Part shown: one piece after another, positions 17,154 through 25,578 of the stretch
Layout of the letters: every line of letters begins with the position of its first letter
Numbering within the stretch: the stretch's first letter is position 1
Source: Rhodococcus sp. IEGM 1409
GTDB taxonomy: Bacteria; Actinomycetota; Actinomycetes; Mycobacteriales; Mycobacteriaceae
DNA length: 64,000 nt
Reading direction: 5' to 3'
NCBI RefSeq assembly: GCF_030056735.1
Contig: NZ_JASHKN010000010.1
Span: 221,368-285,367 of the forward strand
Made by a program: the position numbers and the translations under genes
The notes under the pieces: generated by a model
Told to the model about the DNA's origin: nothing
Databases searched by the model: none
Seen by the model: the letters and a program-made list of their open reading frames with translations, nothing else

Positions 17154-17626
17154 GTGGGGCGCAGGTCATCGAGAAGCTGGCAAAGCCTCGTGGAAAGTTC
17201 CCGCACGTCAAGGTGGTTGGTGACTTCGTCTACGTCTCCGGCACCAGTTCGCGTCGGCCCGACAACACGTTTGTCGGCGTCGAGGTCGACGAGATGGGGA
17301 CCACGGCGCTCGACATTCGGGCGCAGACCCGTGCCGTCATCGAGAACATCGCGGCGATCCTCGCCGAGGTGGGCGGAGAACTCAGTGATCTGGTTCAGGT
17401 CACCTCGTACCTGGTGTCGATGAACGACTTCGGTGGATACAACGAGGTGTACGCCGAACTGTTCGACGAAAACGGTCCGACGAGAACGACTGTGGCTGTT
17501 CACCAACTGCCCCACCCGCACCTGCTCATCGAAATTTCCGGCGTGGCGTACGTGCCCGCCTCCAAGCGCTCAGCGTCCGAAGATTCCAAGCGCTCAGCGT
17601 CCGAAGATACGGAGAATGCATCATGA
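17150..17626 (+). CDS. nbaF: 2-aminomuconate deaminase (RidA fold)
   Basis: 158-residue RidA-family protein that would remove ammonia from 2-aminomuconate to give 4-oxalocrotonate. Landmarks are [59 protein letters not shown] and the C-terminal [15 protein letters not shown]. The opening [13 protein letters not shown] and overall length match the AmnD/NbaF type rather than the housekeeping RidA at 13424. The C-terminus carries two identical copies of the octapeptide SKRSASED, a 24-bp in-frame duplication. Four-base overlaps on both sides couple it to its neighbours. Confidence 0.87.
   Translation: MSGAQVIEKLAKPRGKFPHVKVVGDFVYVSGTSSRRPDNTFVGVEVDEMGTTALDIRAQTRAVIENIAAILAEVGGELSDLVQVTSYLVSMNDFGGYNEVYAELFDENGPTRTTVAVHQLPHPHLLIEISGVAYVPASKRSASEDSKRSASEDTENAS
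17561..17608 (+). repeat. In-frame 24-bp tandem duplication
   Basis: Two identical 24-base units (17561-17584 and 17585-17608) encode SKRSASED twice at the C-terminus of the deaminase, after the folded domain ends. They are likely a recent slippage event. Confidence 0.95.
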
Positions 17627-18144
17627 CCACGATCCCTCCCGTCATCGACTTCAAGAAGTGGATCGACGACAACCGCCACCTCCTGCAGCCGCCCGTCAAC
17701 AATCAGACGATGGCGCTGGGAGACGACTTCATCGTGCAGGTCGTCGGTGGCCCCAACCAGCGGACCGACTACCACCTCGATCCATACGAGGAGTGGTTCT
17801 ACCAGCTCGAAGGCGACATCCACGTCAACGTCATGACCGACGACGGTCCTCAGCGTGTCGACATTCGCGAGGGCGAAACCTGGTTGCTGCCGGGAGACAT
17901 TCCGCATTCGCCGCAGCGTCCCACCGCGGGCTCGATCGGCCTTGTCATCGAACGAGTCCGCAAGGAAGGCACGCTCGAGAAGTTCCAGTGGTACTGCCTC
18001 GAATGCGATCACAAGATTCACGAGGTCGAACTCCAGGTGCGTGACATCGTTGCCGACCTGCCGCCGGTGTTCGTCAAGTTCTACGAGAGCGAAGAAGCCC
18101 GCACGTGTGACAAGTGCGGCACGCTCCATCCCGGCAAGGGCTGA
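17623..18144 (+). CDS. nbaC: 3-hydroxyanthranilate 3,4-dioxygenase
   Basis: 173-residue cupin dioxygenase that opens the ring of 3-hydroxyanthranilate to 2-amino-3-carboxymuconate semialdehyde. All key residues fall at the positions known for the Cupriavidus metallidurans enzyme: Fe ligands His51, Glu57 and His95; substrate-binding Arg47, Arg99 and Glu110; and the rubredoxin-like second metal site Cys125, Cys128, Cys162 and Cys165 near the C-terminus. This makes the assignment firm. Its ATG overlaps the deaminase stop by four bases, and the next gene starts three bases after its stop. Confidence 0.96.
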   Translation: MTTIPPVIDFKKWIDDNRHLLQPPVNNQTMALGDDFIVQVVGGPNQRTDYHLDPYEEWFYQLEGDIHVNVMTDDGPQRVDIREGETWLLPGDIPHSPQRPTAGSIGLVIERVRKEGTLEKFQWYCLECDHKIHEVELQVRDIVADLPPVFVKFYESEEARTCDKCGTLHPGKG

Positions 18145-18147
18145 GCG

Positions 18148-19143
18148 ATGAGCAACCTGATCGACATCCATACCCACTACGTGCCCAACGGGTGGCCGGA
18201 TCTGACCGAAGACGCGGGGCCGCAGGCGCCGTGGCTGAAGGTCGAGTCGGAAACCGAAGCCATGATCATGATGGGCACCAAGGAGTTCCGTCGCATCCAG
18301 TCCGATGCCTGGGATGCCGAGGTGCGGCTTCGGGACATGGATGCCGACGGTGTGCACACGCAGGTCGTTTCGCCGACGCCCGCGTTTTTCAACTACGGCC
18401 GCAGCGGCGAGCAGGCAAGTCGCATTGCACGGATCTTCAACGACCTGGCGCTCGAGATCGTGGAGCCTGCGAAGGATCGGTTGATTCCGTTCTGCCAGGT
18501 GCCTCTGCAAGACGCAGACGCAGCGTGCCGTGAGTTGGAGCGGTGCATCGCGAACGGGCACCGCGGTGTCGAGATCGGCAATCATGTGGGCGATCTGGAC
18601 CTCGACAGCGAGGGCGTGGTGACGTTCCTGCAGCACTGCGCGTCGCTGGACGTGCCGGTATTCGTGCACCCCTGGGACATGGCCAACTCTCCGCGCCTCG
18701 ATCGCTGGATGGCGCAGTGGCTCACGGCGATGCCGGCCGAAACGCATCTGTCGATACTCGCGCTGATTCTCGGTGGTGTGTTCGACAAGATCGACGATCG
18801 TCTCAAGATCGGATTTGCGCACGGTGGTGGATCTTTCGCATTCTGGTTGGGCCGGATGGAAAACGCCTGGCACGGCCGCAACGACATCATCGGTACGTCG
18901 GAGTTCCCACCTTCGCATTACCTGGGAAGGTTCTACGTGGATTCCGTCGTCTTCGACGAGCGTGCGCTGCGATTGCTGGTGGATACGGTGGGGGTGGACC
19001 GTGTGATGGTGGGTAGTGATTACCCGTACCCCTTGGGGGAGCGTCCGGTCGGTGAGGTGGTTCGCAAGAGTGAGTTCTTGGACGATACTGCGCGCCAACT
19101 GATTTCGCGGGGGAATGCCGAACGCTTCTTGGGTCTCGTCTGA
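18148..19143 (+). CDS. nbaD: 2-amino-3-carboxymuconate 6-semialdehyde decarboxylase (ACMSD)
   Basis: 331-residue amidohydrolase-fold, zinc-dependent decarboxylase. Metal and active-site features are IDIHTHYVP at the N-terminus, VFVHPWDM, IGFAHGGGSFAFWLGRMENAW and MVGSDYPYPLGE. It acts on the product of the upstream dioxygenase and yields 2-aminomuconate semialdehyde, the substrate of the first gene in this operon. Without it the intermediate would cyclise to quinolinate, so the cluster is built for degradation rather than NAD synthesis. It is the last gene of the operon. Confidence 0.94.
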   Translation: MSNLIDIHTHYVPNGWPDLTEDAGPQAPWLKVESETEAMIMMGTKEFRRIQSDAWDAEVRLRDMDADGVHTQVVSPTPAFFNYGRSGEQASRIARIFNDLALEIVEPAKDRLIPFCQVPLQDADAACRELERCIANGHRGVEIGNHVGDLDLDSEGVVTFLQHCASLDVPVFVHPWDMANSPRLDRWMAQWLTAMPAETHLSILALILGGVFDKIDDRLKIGFAHGGGSFAFWLGRMENAWHGRNDIIGTSEFPPSHYLGRFYVDSVVFDERALRLLVDTVGVDRVMVGSDYPYPLGERPVGEVVRKSEFLDDTARQLISRGNAERFLGLV

Positions 19144-19327
19144 GACCCCGGCTATACCCTTTCCGGTATGGCGGACGGTGAATTCGGCATTTGTGAGTCA
19201 TGTCTCGAGCGAGCACAATTCCAAACACAACGATCGACGACGCTCGTGATGCCGACAATCCCGAAGACGGGGTCGGTGACAACAGATTTCATCGTCCGCC
19301 TGCCCCATCCAATCGATAGGTTCCGCG

Positions 19328-20686
19328 ATGTCAGACAAGATATCCAACAGCACAACGAGTGACGGAAAGCCGTTACCGGAGAAAGCTGCCCGTAGCCGAG
19401 TTGCCATGGCAACTCTGGCAGGCACAACTCTCGAATGGTACGACTTCTTCCTCTACGGCACAGCTGCCGCTCTGATCTTCAACAAACAATTCTTCCCGAG
19501 CCTGAGCCCCACGGCGGGCACGCTGGCTGCCTTCAGCACCTTCGCCGTCGGATTCATCGCACGGCCGGTGGGTGGACTCGTGTTCGGGCACTTCGGTGAC
19601 CGGATCGGGCGCAAGGCCACCCTCGTGGTCTCCCTGGTGATGATGGGCGTCGGTTCCACACTCATCGGCCTCATCCCGAACTACGACTCCATCGGATTCT
19701 GGGCACCCGTCCTCCTGGTGGCCATGCGCGTCGTTCAGGGCATCGGTCTGGGCGGTGAAGGCGCCGGCGCGACACTCATGTCGATGGAGCACGCGCCGGC
19801 CGGGCAGAAGAATCGTTATGCAGGTTTCCCGCAGATGGGCACACCCGCCGGACTCGTTCTGGCCAACGGCATCTTCCTGACGACCAACGCCGTGATGTCG
19901 GACTCGGCATTCGCGTCGTGGGGTTGGCGAATCCCGTTCCTGCTCAGCTTCGTCCTCGTCGCAATCGGTCTGGTGATTCGCTTGCGCGTCACGGAGTCGC
20001 CGTCATTCGCCGGTATCATGGAGAAGGGCGAAATAGTCCGCTTCCCGCTGCGTGAGTCGCTCAAGGTCGGCTTCCCGCGTTTGTCGCTGACGCTGGCCGC
20101 GTGCTTGGCGAACTCCGCCGTGGCGTACGCCTTCATGGTGTTCACTCTGTCGTACGGAACTCAACATCTGGGCTACGACAAGCAGTTCCTCGTGCTCAGC
20201 GTGACCGCGGCGGCTGTCCTGTGGTTCCTCTCCATCCCGTTCTGGACCAAGATCGCCGACAAGTACGGGCGTCGACACATGTTCATCGGCGGGTCTGCCG
20301 CAATCCTGTTGTGGTGCATCGTGTTCTTCCCGCTCCTCAACACCGAGAACAAGGTGATCGCCGTCATCGCGTTCCTGGGTATGGGCCTGATCGTTCCGGT
20401 CACCCATTGCGTTCAGGGCAGCATCATCGCCGACACGTTCCCGGCCAAGGTCCGCTATTCCGGTTCGTCTCTGATCCTCCAGAGTGGTGCGATTCTCGGC
20501 GGTGGGCTGGCACCGATGATCGCCACGGCTCTGCTGGACGCCACCGGGTCTTCGGTGGGCGTCACCTGGTACCTCGCCGCGATGTGCACGATCAGCCTGG
20601 TCGGCGCCATCGCCCTGTTCAAGATTGTCCCCGATTCGTCGCGGGGCTTGGAGCACGAGGAGATTCGCGTCTCCGAAAACGCTTGA
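19328..20686 (+). CDS. MHS-family major facilitator transporter
   Basis: 452-residue MFS permease of the metabolite:H+ symporter type, with 12 predicted helices. Typical motifs are TTLEWYDFFLYGTAAALIFN at helix 1 and FGHFGDRIGRKATLV between helices 2 and 3. VVQGIGLGGEGAGATLM follows. Family members import aromatic and small organic acids such as shikimate or protocatechuate. It follows the 3-hydroxyanthranilate operon by 184 bases on the same strand and faces the LysR gene, so import of an aminoaromatic acid is a reasonable guess but unproven. A separate promoter is possible in the gap, which contains an ATACC/GGTAT inverted repeat near 19153-19168. Confidence 0.85.
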   Translation: MSDKISNSTTSDGKPLPEKAARSRVAMATLAGTTLEWYDFFLYGTAAALIFNKQFFPSLSPTAGTLAAFSTFAVGFIARPVGGLVFGHFGDRIGRKATLVVSLVMMGVGSTLIGLIPNYDSIGFWAPVLLVAMRVVQGIGLGGEGAGATLMSMEHAPAGQKNRYAGFPQMGTPAGLVLANGIFLTTNAVMSDSAFASWGWRIPFLLSFVLVAIGLVIRLRVTESPSFAGIMEKGEIVRFPLRESLKVGFPRLSLTLAACLANSAVAYAFMVFTLSYGTQHLGYDKQFLVLSVTAAAVLWFLSIPFWTKIADKYGRRHMFIGGSAAILLWCIVFFPLLNTENKVIAVIAFLGMGLIVPVTHCVQGSIIADTFPAKVRYSGSSLILQSGAILGGGLAPMIATALLDATGSSVGVTWYLAAMCTISLVGAIALFKIVPDSSRGLEHEEIRVSENA

Positions 20687-20704
20687 GTGCTGAATTGATC
20701 CGAA

Positions 20705-20736
20705 TCGGCTCGCTCCCTCTGCAGGGAACGGGCCGA
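20705..20736. terminator. Hairpin between convergent MFS and LysR genes
   Basis: A 14-bp imperfect inverted repeat (20705-20718 and 20723-20736) with a four-base loop, one G-U and one mismatch. It lies in the 58-base gap between convergent stop codons. Confidence 0.6.
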
Positions 20737-20744
20737 TCGGCGTT

Positions 20745-21671
20745 TCACGGTCGCATGAGCTCAGCTGCAAAGGACTCCAGCGTCGCGATCAGGGCCTGCG
20801 CGGACGGGCTCGACGTGCGAGTCGCCGACGAGGTGATACCGACGCTGTGCCCGATCGGATCGAGTGTGATGGACAGGGTGGTCAAGCGTGCGTCGTCGCG
20901 GGGGATGAGACTCGGTAGTACCGCGATCATGTCGGTCTCGACAAGCAGCTGGCGCACGGTGAGGAAAGAGGTTGCCTCGACGCGATTTTCGGGCAACGGC
21001 AGGCCGTTGCGGGCGAAGAACTCCTCGAGCTCACGGCGGAGCACTGTCTCGACCCCGGGCAGGATCCAAGGGAAGCCGCGTAGTTCTTCGAGTTGGACGT
21101 CCTCGCGGTGAGCGAGCGGGTGATCCACGCGGGTGACGAGTTCGACGGACTCCGCGTAGAGGTTCCGTCTTATCGCGGTGTCATCGGTAGGTGAGGTGAG
21201 CCGGCCGACGATCAGGTCGATCCGGCCCGCTTCCAGATCGGTGAGCAACTGTTCGGGCGTGCCTTCGCGCACCACGACTGTGAGCAGCGGGTGGTGAACC
21301 TTCAGGCGCGCGATTGCGCCGGGAAGCAGCACGTTGGATCCGGCGAGATGTGTTCCCACGATGACGGTTCCGCGATTGGCATCGGCAAGTTCGACGACGT
21401 GCCGCCCCGCTTCGGTCAGCTGCGCGATCACGGCCCGCGCATGAGTGGTGAAGGCCTCGCCGAAAATGGTCGGGGTGATTCCGCGTGGGCCGCGGTCGAA
21501 GAGTGAGACACCGAGAATGGACTCGATGTCGTGCAGACTGCGGGTTGCGACGGGTTGCGTGATGTGAAGTGCGGCAGCGGCGCCGACAACACTGCCCTGA
21601 CGGCTCAATGCGTCGACGAGCAGTAGGTGGCGGAGTTTGAGTCGCCCGTCGAGGAGCTTGGGCATGTCCAT
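20745..21671 (-). CDS. LysR-family transcriptional regulator
   Basis: 308-residue LysR-type regulator. The N-terminal winged helix is clear: LRHLLLVDALSRQGSVVGAA, ALHITQPVATRSLHDIE and SLFDRGPRGITPT. The effector-binding domain begins near residue 95 (GTVIVGTHLAGSNVLLPGAI) and includes LIVGRLTSPTDD. It is convergent with the MHS transporter and lies close to the 3-hydroxyanthranilate operon, which makes it the best local candidate regulator, although no T-N11-A site was established at the operon promoter. The C-terminus has a Ser/Thr-rich stretch. The effector is unknown. Confidence 0.88.
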   Translation of the reverse strand: MDMPKLLDGRLKLRHLLLVDALSRQGSVVGAAAALHITQPVATRSLHDIESILGVSLFDRGPRGITPTIFGEAFTTHARAVIAQLTEAGRHVVELADANRGTVIVGTHLAGSNVLLPGAIARLKVHHPLLTVVVREGTPEQLLTDLEAGRIDLIVGRLTSPTDDTAIRRNLYAESVELVTRVDHPLAHREDVQLEELRGFPWILPGVETVLRRELEEFFARNGLPLPENRVEATSFLTVRQLLVETDMIAVLPSLIPRDDARLTTLSITLDPIGHSVGITSSATRTSSPSAQALIATLESFAAELMRP

Positions 21672-21721
21672 GGAGCAATCCTAGACGGGATTACCGCGAG
21701 TGGGTAGGCGCCCGAAGTTGC

Positions 21722-23014
21722 TCAGGAGAAGGTGATTCCGATCGGTTGGGCCGAGGTGTACTTCTCCCAGGTTTCGCTGCTGTCCGGACTTCCCGTGTGT
21801 GCAAACGACGTCCAGTGCCGGCGCATCCGACGGCCCAGTGCGTCGATGCTCTGCCAGTCACTGCTGCCCAGCATCGGTGAGCCCTCCCATGACTGGTCGG
21901 TTCCCAACACGAAGGGTAGTTCGATGCAGTGAGTGGCTCCGAAGACGTCGTCCGTCGGTGCCCAGTCGAAGCGATACGTGTACACCGACGCACCGATCTC
22001 TGTGAAGGCGTCGGCCAGCTCCATCGTCGGTTCGGCAAACATGTTCTGTGTCAGTGCCTTTTCGGCGATACGGTCGGGGTCGGGTACTCCCGCGACGCCG
22101 CGCAGGAAAGCGGATCCCTCGTCTCGGGTGTAGCCCACGATGACGTCCGGCGCTGACTCGAAAGTTCGGGCCACCGGTCCCAGCTCGGAAATCGGTGCGA
22201 AGGGCGGTTGCACGACATTGGGGGAACGTCGGCTGAACTCGATTGCCGTGCTGCGGAATGCGTCGAGAATGCAGGAGAGTGTCGCGGTCCGAGGATCTCC
22301 GTCGAGCAGTCGGGCAAACGTCTCGCCGTTCTCGATCGCCGCAGACTGCGTGAAGTTGAGATCCGGTCGCGGGGTACTCTGCAGAATTGCTCGATGGAAC
22401 AGAGTTCGAGAATTGTTACTGTTCAACAGGTTAACGATGGAATGAGCGCCGGCCGACTGGCCGAATGCGGTGACCGAGTCTGGGTCACCGCCGAATGCCT
22501 CGATGTTCTCGCGTACCCACTCGAGCGCCGCGATCTGATCGTGGACCCCGAGATTGCCTTCGCTGACGCCGTCGAGGAGGAGGTATCCGAGCACGCCGAC
22601 GCGGTAGTTGACCGACACTACGACGACGTCGCCCTCAGCTGACAAAGCGCCGCCGTCGTACCAGGGGAGGGAGCCGCCGCCACTGGAATAGCCGCCACCG
22701 TGCAGCCACACCATCACCGGGCGATGACCGGTCAGCGACGGGGTTGTGACGGTGACGGTGAAGCTGTCCTCGCTCTGCTTCGGTTCGGGGAGCGGTGGCC
22801 CCATGATGCGTTCGAGTCGTGAAGGTGGTTGGGGGAACACCGTTCCAAGCGCTGTGGCGTCGAAGACGTCGGAGAACGGTTCCACCGGCCGCGGCTTCTC
22901 GAAGCGCGGTGCGCGGGCGTAGGGGATCGCACCGAAGTAGTAGGAACCGTCACGCTTTCGGCCGCGGATCTTCCCCGAAGTTGTGGATGCGATCACCGTC
23001 TCGGACGAGGACAT
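21722..23014 (-). CDS. Type-B carboxylesterase
   Basis: 430-residue alpha/beta hydrolase of the carboxylesterase/lipase (COesterase) family. Oxyanion-hole HGGGY follows VMVWL near residue 100. The nucleophile elbow is GQSAG, the acidic member is in TRDEGSAF, and the His lies in FGATHCIELPFVLG. It is shorter than typical 500-residue members but retains the whole catalytic core. ATG 23014 is chosen because AAAGGAA lies nine bases upstream and the family's start (SGKIRGRKRDG...FGAIPYA) follows; the frame continues upstream only as antisense of the TetR gene. It is the last gene of a TetR-controlled minus-strand unit and probably hydrolyses xenobiotic or short acyl esters. Confidence 0.87.
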   Translation of the reverse strand: MSSSETVIASTTSGKIRGRKRDGSYYFGAIPYARAPRFEKPRPVEPFSDVFDATALGTVFPQPPSRLERIMGPPLPEPKQSEDSFTVTVTTPSLTGHRPVMVWLHGGGYSSGGGSLPWYDGGALSAEGDVVVVSVNYRVGVLGYLLLDGVSEGNLGVHDQIAALEWVRENIEAFGGDPDSVTAFGQSAGAHSIVNLLNSNNSRTLFHRAILQSTPRPDLNFTQSAAIENGETFARLLDGDPRTATLSCILDAFRSTAIEFSRRSPNVVQPPFAPISELGPVARTFESAPDVIVGYTRDEGSAFLRGVAGVPDPDRIAEKALTQNMFAEPTMELADAFTEIGASVYTYRFDWAPTDDVFGATHCIELPFVLGTDQSWEGSPMLGSSDWQSIDALGRRMRRHWTSFAHTGSPDSSETWEKYTSAQPIGITFS

Positions 23015-23112
23015 GGGTTCCTTTCTTCTTGTGCTGTCGTTTCGGACATGCCTTTTCGAGCATGCCAGGTGGATGCCGCGGCACAAATGCCTTTGTGGTC
23101 GTGCGGTATGCG

Positions 23113-23673
23113 TTACGGCGTGAGTGCCTGTGCCAGTCGATCTTCGAGTCGCGTCGTCACTCGGGTGTACACGGCACCGTCGTCCAGGGCTCGGGACATC
23201 ACTATCGCGCCTTGGATTCCGGCCACAGCTTCTTCGGCGAGTCCGATGGAATTTTCGGCACCGACGAGTGCCGCCTCGAGAGCGACTGTCCATTCGTCGA
23301 AGTAGGTTCGCACCCTGGCGCCGAATCGGGTTCGCTCTTCACCGAGTGCAAATGCGCCGAACAGGCAAATGCGTTGCCCTGACCGAAAGTAGTCGGCCAC
23401 GGTAGCGAACATGCTCTGGATGCGCTGCCTCGGTGGAACCGACTCTGCTCGAAGCGGTTCGAAGACTTCGGTGCGAAACCATCCGTCGACCTCGTCGAGC
23501 ACGGCCTCGGCCATCTCTTCCTTCCCGCGCGGAAAGAAGTTGTAGAGACTGCCTTTGCCCAAACCGGTGTGTTCGGTGATGACGGCCAGGCTTGCTCCGT
23601 CGAACCCGTAGGTTCGAAACACGTTCGCGAGAGCGGGGATCGTGTCCGAGCGTTCAGCTACCTGTCTGGCCAT
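23113..23673 (-). CDS. TetR-family transcriptional repressor
   Basis: 186-residue TetR regulator. The helix-turn-helix spans about residues 13-47 (PALANVFRTYGFDGASLAVI, then TGLGKGSLYNFFPRGKEEM), followed by an all-helical ligand domain. It lies between the DUF1348 gene (15 bases upstream) and the carboxylesterase (about 100 bases downstream) on the same strand. A near-perfect 33-bp inverted repeat upstream of the first gene of the set is the likely operator. This arrangement suggests autoregulated control of the esterase. Confidence 0.9.
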   Translation of the reverse strand: MARQVAERSDTIPALANVFRTYGFDGASLAVITEHTGLGKGSLYNFFPRGKEEMAEAVLDEVDGWFRTEVFEPLRAESVPPRQRIQSMFATVADYFRSGQRICLFGAFALGEERTRFGARVRTYFDEWTVALEAALVGAENSIGLAEEAVAGIQGAIVMSRALDDGAVYTRVTTRLEDRLAQALTP

Positions 23674-23688
23674 GGATTCATCCTTTCA

Positions 23689-24155
23689 TCACAGACCCCA
23701 CTCGCTCAGGCTCGGATGATCGTGCGGGCGTGGTCCGGTCGAATTCCAGAAGAACTTTCGCTCGGACTCCTTGATGGGGACGTCGTTGATGCTGGCATGA
23801 CGGTGGTGCATGAGGCCGTCCGCGGCGAATTCCCAGTTCTCGTTGCCGTAGGCGCGGAACCACTGCCCGTCGTGATCGTGCCACTCGTACGCGAATCGCA
23901 CGGCGATGCGGTCGTCGCTGTGTGCCCACAACTCTTTGATCAACCGGTAGTCCAGCTCGCGGGTCCACTTCTCGGAAGTTCGACGATCTCGGATCGGCCG
24001 GTGACGAACGTCGCCCGATTACGCCACCAACTGTCCGGCGTGTAGGCCAGCGATACCTTGTGTGGATCGCGCGAGTTCCATCCGTCCTCGGCGAGGCGGA
24101 CCTTCAGGGCGGCGGTTTCGTGGGTGAAGGGCGGAATGGGCGCTCGGACGGTCAT
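23689..24155 (-). pseudogene. DUF1348 (NTF2-like) protein gene with a frameshift
   Basis: The minus strand encodes two halves of a DUF1348 protein in different frames. The first reads [20 protein letters not shown] to [11 protein letters not shown]. The second reads [20 protein letters not shown] to [10 protein letters not shown]. The halves join near 23970-23982 if one base is added, which restores a protein of about 155 residues, the normal family length. As written, translation from 24155 gives a 71-residue truncated product. It is either a true single-base deletion or a sequencing error. It is the first gene after the TetR operator; the family is small, NTF2-like and of unknown function. 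Confidence 0.85.
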
Positions 24156-24178
24156 GGTGCGGCCTCTCGATTCAACGT

Positions 24179-24211
24179 GTACCTATCGGTACAAACTGTA
24201 CTGATAGGTAC
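24179..24211. promoter_or_regulatory. Likely TetR operator: 33-bp inverted repeat
   Basis: Arms 24179-24193 (GTACCTATCGGTACA) and 24197-24211 (TGTACTGATAGGTAC) pair at 14 of 15 positions across a three-base spacer. The site lies 23 bases upstream of the DUF1348-TetR-esterase unit. Size and symmetry are typical of TetR operators. Confidence 0.8.
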
Positions 24212-24283
24212 AATCAAAGTCCAGAAACGATTTCGGCCGCCCCCACCGAAGTGGGAGCGGCCGACAAAGTCGAACAGGAAGAA

Positions 24284-24958
24284 CTAGCGTGCGCGACGAG
24301 CCAGACGCTCGGAATCCGAGATCAAGACGCTCTTGCCTTCGAGGCGCAGCCATCCGCGGTGTGCGAAATCGGCGAGCGCCTTGTTGACGGTCTCGCGGGA
24401 AGCGCCGACGAGCTGGGCGATCTCTTCCTGCGTGAGGTCGTGAGTGACGCGCAGGGCGCCACCTTCCTGAGTGCCGAAGCGCTGCGCGAGCTGCAGGAGT
24501 GCCTTGGCGACACGGCCGGGAACGTCCGTGAAGATCAGGTCGGCCAGGGTGTTGTTGGTACGACGCAGTCGGCGGGCGAGAACGCGCAGCAGCTGCTCGG
24601 CGATCTCGGGGCGCTGCTGGATCCATGCCTTGAGAGCGTCGCGGTCCATGCTCACGGCGCGAACCTCGGTGACGGTCGTAGCCGTCGAGGTGCGGGGACC
24701 GGGGTCGAAGATGGACAGTTCGCCGAACATGTCGGACGGGCCCATGATCGTCAGCAGGTTCTCGCGACCGTCGGGTGAGCGTCGACCGATCTTCACCTTG
24801 CCGGACACGATGATGTACAGGCGGTCACCGGGTTCACCTTCGTTGAAGATGACATGTCCACGGGGGAAGTCGACGGGCTGCAGCTGCTTTGTCAGCGCCG
24901 CTACCGCTGAGGGCTCGACTCCTTGGAAGATGCCGGCTCTTGCCAGGACGTCGTCCAC
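24284..24958 (-). CDS. crp: cAMP receptor protein family regulator (Crp/GlxR)
   Basis: 224-residue global regulator, almost identical by eye to M. tuberculosis Rv3676. The N-terminal cyclic-nucleotide domain includes [17 protein letters not shown] and [17 protein letters not shown], with the cAMP phosphate-binding Arg and Thr. The C-terminal winged helix has [20 protein letters not shown]. The frame is open upstream to 25033, but GTG 24958 is chosen: it gives the family N-terminus [18 protein letters not shown] and is preceded by AAGGAG five bases upstream. A matching CRP-type site lies between acs and dppA in this window. Confidence 0.95.
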   Translation of the reverse strand: MDDVLARAGIFQGVEPSAVAALTKQLQPVDFPRGHVIFNEGEPGDRLYIIVSGKVKIGRRSPDGRENLLTIMGPSDMFGELSIFDPGPRTSTATTVTEVRAVSMDRDALKAWIQQRPEIAEQLLRVLARRLRRTNNTLADLIFTDVPGRVAKALLQLAQRFGTQEGGALRVTHDLTQEEIAQLVGASRETVNKALADFAHRGWLRLEGKSVLISDSERLARRAR

Positions 24959-25057
24959 GTGCGCTCCTTGTTGGGATTTGTTCGTTTGTGGTGTCATTTT
25001 TGCGCTATCTATCTTTGTACCCGCGCTGCGCACAAACCGTCGTACACAGGCTCAGCC

Positions 25058-25069
25058 CTCACGAGTGAG
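25058..25069. promoter_or_regulatory. Palindrome upstream of crp
   Basis: CTCAC-GA-GTGAG is a perfect 5-bp inverted repeat about 100 bases before the crp start, followed by further GTGAG/GAGAC repeats up to 25090. It could serve autoregulation, but does not fit the 16-bp CRP consensus. Confidence 0.3.
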
Positions 25070-25225
25070 ACTGTGAGTGAGACACTGTGTCCAATGCAAT
25101 CTGTGTTCAATGCAACAGGTACGGCATCGAAGTCTACGTCCCGATAGCTCGCGACGAGTGATTGATGCCACGTAAGAGCCGAAAATTCTTCCGGAATCTG
25201 CCGTGATGACTAGTTTGTATGGCCG

Positions 25226-25498
25226 TCAACTTGCCCGTTGTGTCCGGATTTCGCCCAGGCTGGCGCTTTCGGGAGCCTCCGACTGACGGCCCTTCCGCTT
25301 CCGGTGGAAGCGAGCGAAAGCATGGGGAAACCCATCGCTTGCCAGGCGGGCGACGTCGTCGTGACTTGCCTGATCGAGGAAGTCTTCTACTTCGTGCTCT
25401 TGAACCGAGAGCCGACGCAATCGCCCTTCGACTCGTTCCATCGCCAGGGCAAAGAGCATCAGCAGTAGCGGAAAGAGAATTACTGCGAGTCCTTGCAT
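25226..25498 (-). CDS. Small membrane protein (Rv3675-like)
   Basis: 90-residue protein with one N-terminal hydrophobic helix (QGLAVILFPLLLMLFALAM) followed by MERVEGRLRRL and a hydrophilic cytosolic-type tail with HEVEDFLDQA and a basic FHRKRKGR segment. Position between crp and nth and overall shape match the M. tuberculosis gene Rv3675; its function is unknown. ATG 25498 gives the membrane-helix start, but no Shine-Dalgarno sequence precedes it (the upstream strand reads CTTCCCCCT), so a leaderless mRNA or another start is possible. The frame is open further upstream without family support. Confidence 0.7.
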   Translation of the reverse strand: MQGLAVILFPLLLMLFALAMERVEGRLRRLSVQEHEVEDFLDQASHDDVARLASDGFPHAFARFHRKRKGRQSEAPESASLGEIRTQRAS

Positions 25499-25578
25499 AG
25501 GGGGAAGTAAACACGTCGAAGGTCTCAGAATCGACACGACGGAGTCTCCACTCATGTCGTATCCGTACAGTTGTCTGA

